Positions 11,536 to 23,700 of a stretch of DNA of 64,000 bases are shown here, piece by piece. The first letter of the stretch is position 1, and each line of letters opens with the position of its first letter. The stretch is from positions 3,182,001 through 3,246,000 of the forward strand of contig JAGUCH010000006.1 in assembly GCA_019096065.1 (NCBI GenBank), read 5' to 3'. The notes under the pieces were generated by a model. It did not search any database and had not been told where the DNA came from. It was given only the letters and a program-made list of their open reading frames with translations. Made by a program: the position numbers and the translations under genes. The stretch comes from Paracyclopina nana (taxonomy: Eukaryota; Arthropoda; Copepoda; Cyclopoida; Cyclopettidae).

Positions 11536-13717
11536 CTGAAAGCCCAATTTAATTTGCTCTCAGCTGAGTCTGAGTTTGTCATGTTGAGTGCCAACAAGAA
11601 CTCCTTGAAGTCGATGTATCCATTTTTGTCAATGTCAAAAAGCCTTCATATGCATATAGTACTACAGTTTGAATACATATCCCCTTTTTCCCTCTTTTCC
11701 CATTACCTGTAGACATGTTTGCAGAAGTTCTCCGAGTTCATCGACGGAAAAAACTCGGTGTACATTGCAATGAATATTTCGGGTGTCAATTTACCATCAG
11801 GACAGTCCATGATGAAGCCCTCGTGCCATTCCCTAATGGTGGCTTCATCAAACCTGAAAATATGCATGCTTTCAGCACATAGAATAGTCATGACCTCTCT
11901 TTTGAAAACTCCTTTGAAGTTTTAAAACTCATTTAGCTGGCTGACACATGAGGTCACAAAAAGAGCTGTGTGTGTATATAAATGGTAGAATTAAATTGGA
12001 GTCATCCATCAGCAGCTTGAGTTATTGCACTCACACCTGCAAAAAGCCAGGGATTTAGGGCTGGAAATACGGTTTTCTCAATAGGGCCTCATTTACATTT
12101 CCCAGGATGCCAACCTGGCCACTGTAGTACTTCTACCACAAACAACAAAGAGGACAGGAGAAAGAGGAGAGAGCCACCATTGTGTGGTTCAAATTGGAAA
12201 GGCACTAAACAAATGGGGTATATCTAATTAATTCATGGCAATTTATTGTTTAAGCCCAAAGTTGCTGCTTCAACGAATTCCTAAAATGGCCAAGATTACA
12301 AAGCAACAAATTGGCATACGCTTTTCATGCTCCTTACTGCGAGCATCACATTATTTATCGCAACCTATCAATACACATAAATAAAAAAGGACACTTCAAA
12401 ACTGATTTGAAGTCAGCGCTTTTTTTCGGCGCTAGTTTTCCTTTAAGCCTGCCACTCAAAATTATTGCGTCAGTGGCTCCCATCAGATTGGTCTATCAGT
12501 AGGGTAGCATGTCAATCAAACGCGGCTCTGGCTAAATATAGATGTTATTAAATAAGAAATGAAGCTTGCTATACGCGCTCATACGTATGTATGGGAGTGC
12601 ATGCAGTTTGTTGTGAGGGCTTACTTATTACTGCAACTAATGCCAAGAGCAAGGTTGTAAAACTTTTACAACTGCGAGAGCCGTAGAAGCTTGGCTTTTG
12701 AGTCGCATGGCTCTAATAGGAGCAGCTGGCTTTTTGAAAAGCAGACCAAAATGCAAACACAACACTGAAGCCTTCTTCTTCTCCCACCAAGCTTCCTCCT
12801 TTCCCTTTCTACCAACTATGGTCTGGTGTGGTGGTGAAGGCTCCTAATGGTATATAGCCAATGACAGGATTTGGCTGGCCAAGAAAGCCCTTCTTGGAAT
12901 TACTTCCCAACTTGGTGCTATGATATGGTATTCTAGCTACGCAACTCTGTATTCTTTATGGTTGTAGAGTCTTGATGAGTGTGTGGTGGTGTCAGGAAGT
13001 TGTTAAGGCTCATGCTTGGAATTGGCCATTAATATTTGATGCGAACTTAGCATTTTATGAAGTTTTCCTCGTGTGCTTTCTACCAAGCGCAAATTGTACC
13101 AGTGCAAAATATGTGGCACTTCCAAAGGAGGAGTAGCTTTCATATTGAGAGGTGTGATTCAATTAGAGCTAAAAGTTTCGCCACTGCAACAAATGTGGCG
13201 TTCATCTGCCACATTTCTGCAATTACAATAGATAATAAAAAAAACTTTGCTTTAGAACCCTTACAAAGGACTTAAAATCTATCTGAATAGTTAAGGCTAA
13301 TAGACGTTTTGATAGGGCGGGATTCGTGGCATGCAGAGGCTGATTAATTTCACAATTCAACATTTTGTGAATGTATATGTACTATGCATGAGAGCATATC
13401 TACATCGGTGGTACGTCTACTATATCGAAAAAAGGCTTGCGCAACAGCTTTGAAAAATGCACTGCTTTATACATTTCTGCGAGTGATGTTTTTGAACTTT
13501 TCTTCACCGAAATCTTTCCTTTGCGTTGCTTCTACTCTCGTTTGCCTGGCTTAACTCAATTTCTGTTAAATGCATCCCAGAGTAGAGAGACCTTTTTAAA
13601 CAACTTCCTGGCTTGCCTCGTATTTTGTAGCAGAAATTCCACATCTTTTTCACCAAGTTTGGTTTGTTTATTGACGAAACAGCAGCAGCAGCAGCATTTT
13701 CGAAACTTGGCTCCCAT
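11536..13717 (-). CDS. Second neuronal calcium sensor, N-terminal half in three exons, Cys6 N-terminus (NCS-B)
   Basis: Exons on the minus strand are 13717-13617, 11853-11707 and 11643-11536. Exon 1 reads [20 protein letters not shown]: Gly2 for myristoylation, then basic residues and six consecutive cysteines encoded by a TGC-type microsatellite, likely S-acylation sites. Exon 2 gives [18 protein letters not shown] (pseudo-EF1 with CPDG). Exon 3 gives a canonical EF2 loop ([12 protein letters not shown]) and ends KLNWAF AG|GTAAG, phase 2, exactly where NCS-A's exon ends. Intron 1 (about 1.76 kb) appears to be GC-AG: the donor reads AG|GCAAGC and the frame continues cleanly to TTTTCAG|G. Intron 2 is only 63 bases. 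EF3/EF4 exons were not found. Alternatives are shared 3' exons with NCS-A, or a truncated gene. Confidence 0.75.
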
Positions 13718-14122
13718 ATTCCACAACAACAAGGATCGAAGTAGGAGACTTCCTGTAACCAAAATAAAAGATTCAGAAGGTTGCTAGCTAGCTATTTCAA
13801 GCTTCTTTGTACATTGTGAGTGCATTTTTCTTGAATAAACCTGGATTTCATCAAAGCTGCTTATAGCTATGGCGAAACTTTTCTGATAAAGACCTGATAA
13901 AGTGGCTACTTCTGCTACAGAAAGTAGCACAACTTTTACACCAGGATGCCTAATAGTCTGCATGTAAAGCATCTCATCATCATCGCGCGCAACATCCAAA
14001 CTTTTGGAAGCTTTGGAAAGCAGCAACAGCAAGCAGCAGGCAAAAAGTTTGATAAATAGCTCAAATGATGGTGACAAAAACCACGCGCGCGCATCGACTA
14101 CAAAGGATATCTCGATCAGTAA
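13718..14122. other. Upstream region of NCS-B
   Basis: Sequence preceding the NCS-B start codon on the minus strand. It contains short poly-Ser/Leu-like shadow frames but no feature I can support. The promoter is presumably here or further upstream. Confidence 0.3.
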
Positions 14123-14344
14123 GGGCCTGTTCACCTTCTTATTATGGCCGTTATTTTGGCAAAATATTGGAGAGAAATACTGAGAAACTGAGAATTTTTA
14201 TATTGGTGTGGGATGGCTTTTGGTACCAATATACCAAATCCGAAGTCAAAATCTGAAAAATGATTTTACAAATACCACATATTTGCAAATTTCATCATAA
14301 TATCGCGCGTTATTTTGTTGATAATAATGCAGGTGAACAGGGCC
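14123..14344. mobile_element. 222-bp Harbinger-like MITE, copy 1
   Basis: The termini are inverted repeats of the type GGGCCTGTTCACCT / AGGTGAACAGGGCC. They are flanked on both sides by TAA (14120-14122 and 14345-14347). A second copy of identical length lies at 48228-48449, also flanked by TAA. A TAA/TTA duplication with GG...CC termini is typical of PIF/Harbinger (Tourist-like) MITEs. The element has no coding capacity, and the 150-codon frame that starts inside it is fortuitous. Confidence 0.85.
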
Positions 14345-14347
14345 TAA

Positions 14348-15638
14348 GTCTACAGAAAAATAGCTTGCAGCCACCCGAAATGAATTATTTCGTAGCCTTT
14401 GTTATTTCTGTATTAAACGCCTTCAGTCGAATTTTGGATAGTCAAAATAGCAAATTAGCTATTAAATTAGCTGACCTCACCTTTTCTATTTTTTTCGCTG
14501 TACACCGTGCGAGCTCTATGAATTCACTGCTGCTATATAATTTCCAAGACCCTTCGTGGAGATACAAATCTTACTCGTTTTGGGTGCTGCAGGTGCTTTT
14601 TTTCAATTTGGTAGCTATTGCAGTACTGAGGGTTTCTTCTTTTTCTCTCTGTTCCCTTCGCACATTTACAAAGCTGAGTTATTTCGTTGGCCCAGCTAAA
14701 TTACAGCTCTAATTGAAATAGCTGATGTAACCCCTTTTTCTCCCCTCCTTTGGCTCGGTCATGCAATTTTTCTACCTTGTACTACGAATAAAATGGACGA
14801 GTTCAATTAATCATTTGATTTAATCCGAGGCAGCTGCAGGTCTGAGCTTTCAGCCAAACGATTTAATTTTCTAAGCAAAGATAAAAAGATCTGTAGATGT
14901 TGCTTGTTGCATAATAATTCATTTTGTGGGCTTTCTATTAATCATTTATATTTTCAATGAAAGGTTGCGTGACTTTTCCATTAAACATTGCGTCAATTCA
15001 TCAAAATATGATCCAAAGAAAAATGTTGACAAGAAAGGAAAGAAGTGCACTGCGCCTTGCCTTAATTAATTAATGTTAATTTATGGATTTAAAAGCAAGA
15101 TACAAATTCAACTCTAAGCAGCAAAAAGTGAATAACATAAAGAACAGCGGTTTTTCAAATGCTACTTTTTTGGATAGTATTCTCTCCAAATCAGGGAAAT
15201 GTATCCATAGTATTCAATAAAACTAAACGTAGCCATTATTTTACATTGTTAAGAAAAAATAAGTCAGTTTATTTTTTATTTTTGCAAGTCGGCCTTTTAA
15301 AGATTGCACCAATTCTTATTTATTTCATGTGGTTTTTTAGGTACATTGAATGTAGCATTCTGAGATCTGAGGTGCATGTAAGTAATGTATAGGAATATAG
15401 CGCTGCAATGAGATCCACCAAAGGATCCTTCAGGGACTGACTTACACTTTTCCAATTATACTACATCGGATTCTGAACACACATTGAATGCACGCATTTC
15501 GAATATGTGTACACATATAGGATAGTGGCACACATCTTTTTGCAGCAGCAGAGTTGAGGGAATTGTGTGCATACATATACGTAACATAGAAGAGAAATCT
15601 CCTTTATAGTAAATCTCTGCACATTGGGATTATGATTC
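14348..15638. other. Non-coding AT-rich stretch
   Basis: Very AT-rich, with homopolymer runs and no recognised coding or RNA gene. Confidence 0.4.
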
Positions 15639-15905
15639 TCATAGCGAATTTCCAACCCTGATCATTTGCAAGTGCAAACGCAGCTTTCGAATTTCTTCTC
15701 GATTTCCTGAAAAGAAGATGAAACAAAGAATTACAAGTTGTAAATGTACTCTTCTATTTAATGTTGTTATTGTCGCCCTAAAAGGAAAGTTTCTTACTTG
15801 CAATGATCCAAGCAAGAGCCAGGGCCAAGTTTACAGCCAAGGACAGAATGAGGAAGGTTAATAGCAAAACTTGACTTTGATCCTCAAGAGCATCATACTC
15901 CAACT
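15639..15905 (-). CDS. Last two exons of a small single-pass membrane protein
   Basis: Two minus-strand exons, 15905-15798 and 15706-15639, join in frame (GCA A|GTAAG to TTTTCAG|GA). They encode an acidic lead (ELEYDALEDQSQV), one hydrophobic helix of about 23 residues (LLLTFLILSLAVNLALALAW...) and a short basic tail (RNREEIRKLRLHLQMIRV...), ending in TGA. That is about 58 residues. The first exon enters in phase 1, so an upstream exon is required; I did not identify it, and it could supply little more than the start codon. Charge distribution suggests the basic tail is cytosolic. I do not recognise the family. Short single-helix regulators of channels or pumps have this architecture, but no function should be assumed. 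Confidence 0.5.
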
Positions 15906-18900
15906 CTAAAAATGAAGGTTGCAAATGATGAAAGGACTTTTTTAAAAACCTTAAGAACAACCACTGAAAGGTTTCAGAAGGAAGATCCACTTAGATGGTT
16001 TCTAGTCGCAGAATGCAAGTGCAAACTGAATAAAAATAGTATTTACATATATAAGAGCTCAAATGGAGATTTTGAAAGTTCTTTTTGGCATCATAAATTC
16101 CTCTGAATGGGTACCCAAAAGTTTTCAAGTGCAATATGCAGTCGTAAATTCCAGATTTGCGTATGCTTGCCTCAAACACATTATGGGCGTTATGAAGAAA
16201 AATATAGAAAAGGCACACTAATGTAGAAAAATGCTTAACTAGCGTTGCTGCAATCGGCAATATCAGGGAATTATGAGAAAATTTCGATGCATTAAAAATG
16301 AACAGTTGAAGCAGGCCAATAGTGCAAAGCCCAAAACGCAATTGAGTGATAATGAAACTTGCATGACATGCTTAAATATGTATTCTTGTTCAGTAGTTTC
16401 TCCCAGTGTGCACAGGACAGCTAATGGTTTGCTCATCAGTGTGTCGACGTTGAGCAATGATCTTCACTACCTTAATGGCTTGGAAAAAAATGGTGTCTGA
16501 AATAAAGGCTTCTTCTGCTCAACCGCAAAATACATCCAAATGAAAATACATCGCGCAATACAGTCAGCTTTCGTTGAAGTGCACTACTCCTACAGTTGTG
16601 TAGTACTGTACTACTCAAGTCCCGGCGAAATATTGCTACTGAGGTCCCAGGGAAACGGCGAGCGCGAGTTTGTGCATGACCGAGGCCGCTGGAGGCCGTC
16701 GAGGCCCCTCTTCACTTCAGCTACTGGAATTCTGCCGCATTGCCCCGGGAATATAGTTAGCAAGCAACGCATCGGAATACGTTTCGGAATACAGCTGGAT
16801 ACAGCTGCAACGATACAGCAATACACCGGTGTATGAATCACTTTCGCTATCTGTTTTAGGTCGGCTTCTAATAAATTAGGGCAAGCTCTGGGTATTTGCA
16901 AAATCGGCAATTATTCCAGCATTGTATAATACGCTAGGATAAAGTAACTCAACTTTTCTCGCAAATCTTGATAGAGCACTTGTTGTGGAGAGGGAGCACA
17001 ATGGGGGAAATATTGGCCTATTCTTCTTTGAAACTCGAGCGAGGATTTCCCATGAAAATCCACTTTTTCAAATGGAGGACAAGAAAAGCTCGTGGCATGT
17101 AAGAAGTGAAGGAAGGAAAATTCGGTTTTCCCAATTTACTCAAGAGAGAAGAATGCGAGGCTTCGAAAGATTGCTGCATTTTCAGCATTGCATTGCATTA
17201 GCTGCCATTGAGGGAGATTTTTCTGACATATTTCCGCGCAGCACAAAAATAGGCCTGACAAGAGGAAATAGGAATACGAAAGTGAAAAGAAAAGGGATGA
17301 TATGAGGTGATTTATCAATATTATCTGGAAAAGTAAGATAGGCTATTGAATTTAGCCTGGTTCTGCTTCGTCTTTTATACTTTAGTTTTGATATAGGGTT
17401 TGGTAGTCATTTTAAATTGTTTTTTGGCCGCGTTGTCCTAAGTAGCGCTAGCAGCTGAGTGAGCTGAGTCAATCTGATAATCGCAGAGTAGTAGCGCTTC
17501 TTTGTTGTCATTGTTAATAAGAAAGTGGTATTACTTTTGTTGGAGTTATGAGCTGTACAAAGATAGCAAGGGAGTTTGGGGAAGATGGATCGGCGGTACA
17601 TAGTTTCCGACATGCTTTTGACCACTGTGCGGCCTAAGAAAAGGTTCTCTGCTTCTATTCCTTTTGACGAGGAAGAATATTGCATTTTGTGCTCGTGTGC
17701 AACACTTGTCAGCTTCTCTTGGCGAGGCAAACTTTCATCTGATAAAACGAGCCACTCAGTTCTTCTCATCAGAATGCAGTAGGCAGTTGTGGATTAAAAT
17801 GGATCGATGTAAAAGCCCAGCTCTTAAAAATTGCATAGAGCAGCATAGCAAGGGTCTTTCAAAAGCTAGTTTGCATTTTGACGAGCTTTCAATTTGTGTG
17901 TACTTTGCTACACCAAATTGCCCCTTTTTATATATTTTGTTCTGTCTTTTTTTCAATATGTGAGACTGGTGGCTATTTTCTTATAGTCTCCTTATTTCTT
18001 TCTTTGCTGTTGTTTTTCTTGGTATTTTGGCCGACTTTGGTTAGGATATTGCCTAACAATAGATATAATAATAAAACTTTCTGCTGTCTTGCAGTCACCA
18101 AATGTTTTGGCCTCAGCTTTTGACCACATCAGCTACTAGCGCCACCGACATATAAGCGGGGATTTATGCGGTTACTTTTCACAGTTCATTAGCTTCCTCC
18201 TCAAACACAAAAAAGTACGAATATGGAGTAGAGAACAAACAAATCCATTATGAATGGAAATTGAGGTTTCTGGCCAAGTTTGAGTGTGGGAAATTGTGCT
18301 ACAAAAGGGGCTACATTTATGCTTCACTAGTTTATGTACTACAAAATGGTGTATTGTTGAAAATATTGCTGTAGTTGCCTTTTGGCTGCAATTGGACAAA
18401 GTCTGAGGCTGCCTTGGTGGAGGCCGTAGAGGCCGCGAGCTCCTAGCTAAATTTAGTCTCATGGACGCGACTCCGACGACGAAAGCGCTTTCCCGGGAGC
18501 TCAGTTTGTGCCAGTGCATGACGAAGGCTGGGCTTTACTGGGAAGGGATTGTCTCAAATACATTTTTACAAAATGGGCTGAAGTATCCGTATTTTTGCTT
18601 CAGCAACATTCCAGCTTGATCTATCATGCACATCCTAATGTAGGTATAGCTGATAGCTACAGGTATAACGTATTTTAGGATACATTTATTGATTATTAGC
18701 ATTGGTTGCTTGGATATGGCTGACCAATGATACTATGCGCATTGTACAAATGAAGCTTTCAACAAAGAAAAAGCCACCCAAATGTAAAATACGTAAAACA
18801 CAGAATAGCTCGATTTACATGGTGAATACATTTATGTTGCTTTTGATTAAGTAAGGCAGTGCATAGACCACTCAATTTAATGATTCTTGAAGAAAAATGT

Positions 18901-19510
18901 ATTCCTCTTACAGTTTTTCCGCATTCATTTTATGAGCTCATGCTTAGTTGTAGACTGCGCCATTTTTCTTTAATCCTTCGACCCACTAATAAAAGTTAAC
19001 TGCTTTTTTACCATAGGAGGACTTCTAAAGTTTACCAGTTGATGTCTAAGCGTGAAAGCTGAATGTATCCAGTTGGGGAACTGAAGTTAAGCCCCAAGCG
19101 CTACATAAAGACAATGTTGCCGTGATTTGCGCAGTCAACTGTACTAGTACAGCAGCAGCTGAAACTGTATTCAGCCACCCAAAGCTCCATTCAACTGCTG
19201 CACCTCGTAAAAATGAGGCCTTTTCTTTGAAAGTAACAAAGAAAGCCAATCAGGAAAGCTACAAAAAACAAGAGGATCTTCACTACTCAGCAGACAGTTT
19301 GGCCTTACAAAAGGCTTGACCTTCTTGCTTTTTTCCAACTCAACAAACCCATCAAGCATGTGAATTGTTTTCATCCACTTCTGCCAGCTGAATTTGGTGC
19401 TTCTTTTCTGCTGCAGTGTTGAAGAATTGGTGCTCAACTCAGGTAATTTGTATGAGGATACATATCCCGAAATGTATTCCTTACAGTTGACTACCAATTG
19501 CAGGCAAACC
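15906..19510. other. Stretch without a supported gene; two GC-rich islands
   Basis: No exon recognised on either strand. GC-rich patches at about 16620-16760 and 18400-18500 contrast with the background. They may be promoters or 5' UTR exons, for instance of the minus-strand microprotein at 15.6-15.9 kb, but no splice connection could be established. Confidence 0.35.
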
Positions 19511-20035
19511 ATGGAATCTTTCATATTACTCATCTTTTGCCTCATTGAGGTCACAACCTCTAATTCAGGGGCCAATGGTGGTGCAAGCCAAGGCTCAGGC
19601 TCTGGCCTTGCTCCAGAGCCTTGGACTGACCCTTTCACGTATCCAAATGGGACACGAAAGACACCCCCAACTTGGTACAAAGATGGGCCCATGCCCACCA
19701 TTTCAGACAGCCTCTTCAGCCTCATCATCCTCATTTACGTGGGTGTGATATTTGTCTTCATGTTCTTTGCCTTTTGCTGGAAAGAGCCAGATCCTCCCCC
19801 ACCAGACCCAGCTCACAAAAATATCCCCATGATCACATCGATGCTTGATGAGATGGAAAAACAAGAGGCCGAGGCCAAAGCTTTGGCGGAGGCCGAGGCT
19901 GCGGCAGCTGAACTGGTTCATGCCATGACAAATGGTGACAACAATGGTGAAGTGACCGAAATGAAAGACTTGTCCAACGACAGTGTGAACGTGATTTCAG
20001 AGAAGAACAATCCAGAGGCTGCCACCTCAGTGTAA
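19511..20035 (+). CDS. Single-pass type I membrane protein, 174 aa, PDZ-ligand C-terminus
   Basis: The frame is uninterrupted and begins in a strong Kozak context (aaaccATGG). Predicted layout: signal peptide about 1-18 (MESFILLIFCLIEVTTSNS); a Gly/Ser/Pro-rich extracellular segment with one N-glycosylation site (NGT, about 46-48); a membrane helix about 67-90 (LFSLIILIYVGVIFVFMFFAF); a polyproline stretch (DPPPPDP); an acidic/Ala-rich segment about 111-138 likely to form a coiled coil; and a C-terminus ATSV fitting a class I PDZ ligand (S/T-x-V). An AATAAA lies at 20401. I do not recognise a family. The layout resembles accessory subunits or adhesion/scaffold-linked proteins, but that is inference. 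The same frame is open upstream of this ATG, so a 5' exon upstream is possible. Confidence 0.7.
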   Translation: MESFILLIFCLIEVTTSNSGANGGASQGSGSGLAPEPWTDPFTYPNGTRKTPPTWYKDGPMPTISDSLFSLIILIYVGVIFVFMFFAFCWKEPDPPPPDPAHKNIPMITSMLDEMEKQEAEAKALAEAEAAAAELVHAMTNGDNNGEVTEMKDLSNDSVNVISEKNNPEAATSV

Positions 20036-20400
20036 TAATTGAACATACAACAATTTATACAGTGCCTTCAAAAATCATTCATGCTCAGTTTTTCTGCTGT
20101 TGCTCCCCACAGAGGCCATCAATAGCCTCCAACTGAGGTGGCCTCAAGAAAGAAAACTAATGCTGCATATCCGATCCATACAGAATTATTGCTTTTAGCC
20201 ACAACTCATAATCAATAAGAGGGTGAGAGAGAGACGTTCAAGAATTGTTGGGATATCGTGTGATTTGGCTAGATCCATACCAAAGATTGTTTTCTTCTAC
20301 CAACTTTACTCAGCTGGCTAAATTGTCACAACATTTTTGGCTGCTGCTACTACACTAAAAAGCATTCATCTTTGAAATTCCATTGAAATTGCTCAACAAG

Positions 20401-20406
20401 AATAAA
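20401..20406 (+). terminator. Polyadenylation signal of the 19.5-kb membrane-protein gene
   Basis: Canonical AATAAA 366 bases after the stop codon on the same strand. No downstream GU-rich element was assessed. Confidence 0.45.
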
Positions 20407-20787
20407 TCAGCTTCCTTATTGAATGGAAGATAACCTCAAGTTTGTAGCATCTTGAAAGTATTTGCTTTCTAAAATACTTTGGTGTTTGCTGCGCAAATAC
20501 TTTTATAAAGAATTGCTAAGCTCCATTATTGTAGTATTAGAAAGCCTGTGGGTGAAAAGCAATTCATTTTCATCAGTAACTGTCTGAAAAGCTCCTGCTT
20601 TCACAACCCAAATTTCCAAACTATAAGAAAGCTTAAAATTATACCATTTCATTGTTGATTCAATGGGCGGTGTGTGGCTTTCTTTTGATTTTCTCTCTTC
20701 CCTCACATAAATACTTAAACCAATTCCGAGGCATAATAGTCCGAAGGGGCCATGGAAAATTATAAGGCAACATGCAAGCCTTCTTAC

Positions 20788-23700
20788 CTTCGTGGTTGTA
20801 ACCCGGACAATCTGACGAGCAATAGTCCCATGCCTTGACTGAGCCATTTGCAAAGTTCGAAATGGAGCACCACTGCAGGCCTTTAGAGTGGCCCACTGAA
20901 GTGCAAGCCTTGTACTCGCGGCCTTTAAAGACAAATGGAAATTTACACATCCACTGGCTCATTTGAGTGCGACAACCTTGCTGCAATGTAGTGAAGTAGC
21001 CTGAAAAGTTGGAGCAGCCATTTAGGGAATCAACAGAAGAAGAACATCAGAGGATTTATGTAAATCTAGAAAAAGTGTTGCATATCATTATGAAGGCACA
21101 TAGAGCACGAAATGAGTTGACAACGTATACAGAGCTTCCACTCATTTTAAGAATGCAGAGCTCAATGTTTTTTCCCTCGAATACATTTTACTATGTAGCA
21201 AATGGTGAACAAATGGTGGAAATTACCCTGAAAGTCGGAATTCAGTCATACGTGAAGAATATCCGACTTATGAGCCCGAAAATGCACACTGAGAATAGGA
21301 GCTTTCAAAAAGGACAAATAAGGCGAAAATGGCTTTCACGTAATGCCTAGTAAGGTAAAAGGTAGCTTAAGAGTGGGACTGACCTTCGCATGTTTGTGAG
21401 CAGTTATCCCATGTTTTCAGGATTCCATACTGGTCAACCGATGTGGCACACCAGGGAACGAGATGACCATCCAAAGAACAACTCTTGTAGACATGACCCT
21501 TCCAGATGAAAGGAAACTGACACACCTACTCAAAACAGTAACATTAGCCAACTTAATTACACACTACCTAATTGACTTGACTGCGTTCTGCCCTATATAC
21601 AAGCAGCTGATCAAAAAGCTCACAAGCAAAGAACTGAATTGACAAAACTGAGATTCATCAAAACACTTCTGGGTTTCTTTCACGCAACTTCCTAGAAAGA
21701 ATATTTCTCGCAACTTGTGCAGTGCAGCTTAGCTCTTCGGAAAATTAGCTCGGGTAATTCGCGAAACCTTTCAAAAGCTGTTGACATTTTACCAAACTGG
21801 TCCAATTTTACAAATGGAGGGCTCTAGTGGGCAGTTCTTTGGCTTTTAGACTTTGGCAGCAGCCATTATTATATCTTGGTAGCTGAAAGCTAATATCTAA
21901 AGTGTTTTTTCTCATTTATACGCAATACTAAATGGAAAGCAGCTTGAAATTCTGGCTGCAGGGAGTGTGAATGAACCTGGGCTTCTCTTGGGACTGAAAA
22001 GACCGGAAATTCTGGAAATTTGCTTCGAGCTTCATCACCAAAAATGAAAATGGTAGCTCTTCTGAAAAGGCTTTAGAGCTACATAGCAGAACGTATTATG
22101 TATTCAGCAAGAGGCAAAGAAAAACCTTGTGAGATTCGGTCCTGCAAGAAGCTGTATTTTCCTCTTCATCAAGTCCGGGACAATTTTGTCCGCAAAGGTC
22201 CCATTCAGCCATTTCTTGACTCTCTTCCACTTTTGTAGCGCACCAAAACGCGTCGTGATCGGCCATTGTGCACCACTGATACGTTCGGCCTTGGTACATA
22301 AACGGGAAAATACATCGCTCATGTCGAACTCGGCTCAAGCATCCTTTGTCAGCTGCAGCTGTATCGGAAATACGTACGTATAGCCTTAGTGGAACTTAGT
22401 TGCGGTATTTTAACACAGAGTGGCGCTACAGTTGCTCATCGGGGCAGTCCGAAAAAAAATGCTCTGAAATTCGGTTTACACTTAGCTGAAAATGCTAAAC
22501 TCCCTTCGATGCGTCGAAATATCATCAAGTTTGCCTCAAAAGTCCATTAAAAACCACTGAAACCCTTGAATTACGAAAATAATCTGCCCCGATGGAGCTC
22601 CCAGCGCCATCTCGCGTAGGAATTATCCCTACTCAAAACTGTTGTTCCACTAAGGCTATACGTACAATACATCTAGTGCATTAATTTCGTATTAAGACAA
22701 AGCGAGCCGAACTTTTTGGGGCATTAATCTACCGTACCAACATTAACGATGTTGCTTGCATGTATAGACAAAAGTATCATAACAATGATACGCCATCAAG
22801 TGACATTACTGGAGAAATACTTGGGATTTCAGGGTTCACGGTTTACACAACCGTACTACTTTATTGAGGCTGAATTTAAAAAGAAGAATCAAAATAATCT
22901 CCAGACTTCTCAATTGGAGTGCCAAAAAACTTGCTCCATTGATCTTAATGATTTCTAACAGTTTAGAAAACTTGTAGCCAACACGAAACTAAAAAAATTG
23001 CTAATGCACACAAAAATTGCCCTAAGATCGGTCCTTTTTTTTTATCCTTTTCTTGTTAGACGATGTAAAAGATCCAAAATTCACTGCACGCTCACATCAA
23101 GGGATCTTGTAGCACTGAATTTTGAATCGACTACTCCCTAATCCCAAATGTTTCAACTTTCCCTCCGCTAGGCGTGCTACTTGCGTTTGTTATTGTTATG
23201 TTACTGTTGTGAATAATGTAATAGATTGGCCCTTTCCGGTACATTCCGAGTCTACTTCCAGCCAATAACTGCATTCAACTAAAAGCCATCATTACCCCCA
23301 CCGTGCAGCGTAAATCTCTTTCAAATGTGCAGCTTTCCTACTGTGCTTTAGATGGCAGATTTCTAAAGAGAGAGAGAGGCCTGTACATTATTCCTGTTTT
23401 ACGACTTAAAGAGCATGCTACACAGTGGCTTAATTCATCAGGAGCTGTAATAGTACTGGAAACTTTTTGAGCAAATATGTGGGCTTCCTGCTTTCTTTTT
23501 CATCAAATCTTTGTGTTTGATTCATGGCTTGAGGCTACACCAGCTTTGTGATTTATGTTTTATCGGTGATCCTGGCCAACGAGTGCGATAAAGCCATGCT
23601 AGCAACATCACACAACAGCAAAGTTTTCAAGTAGCAATAATTCTAGTTGGCAAGCCTAGGGCCCACTGCGCAATCTCGACAAAGCAATGATGATAAATGC

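Noticed and set aside
13437..13787. 116-codon plus-strand frame with poly-Gln
   Set aside because: It is antisense to NCS-B exon 1; the Gln run is the complement of the Cys codons.
14260..14712. 150-codon plus-strand frame
   Set aside because: It begins inside the 222-bp MITE and has no recognisable domain.
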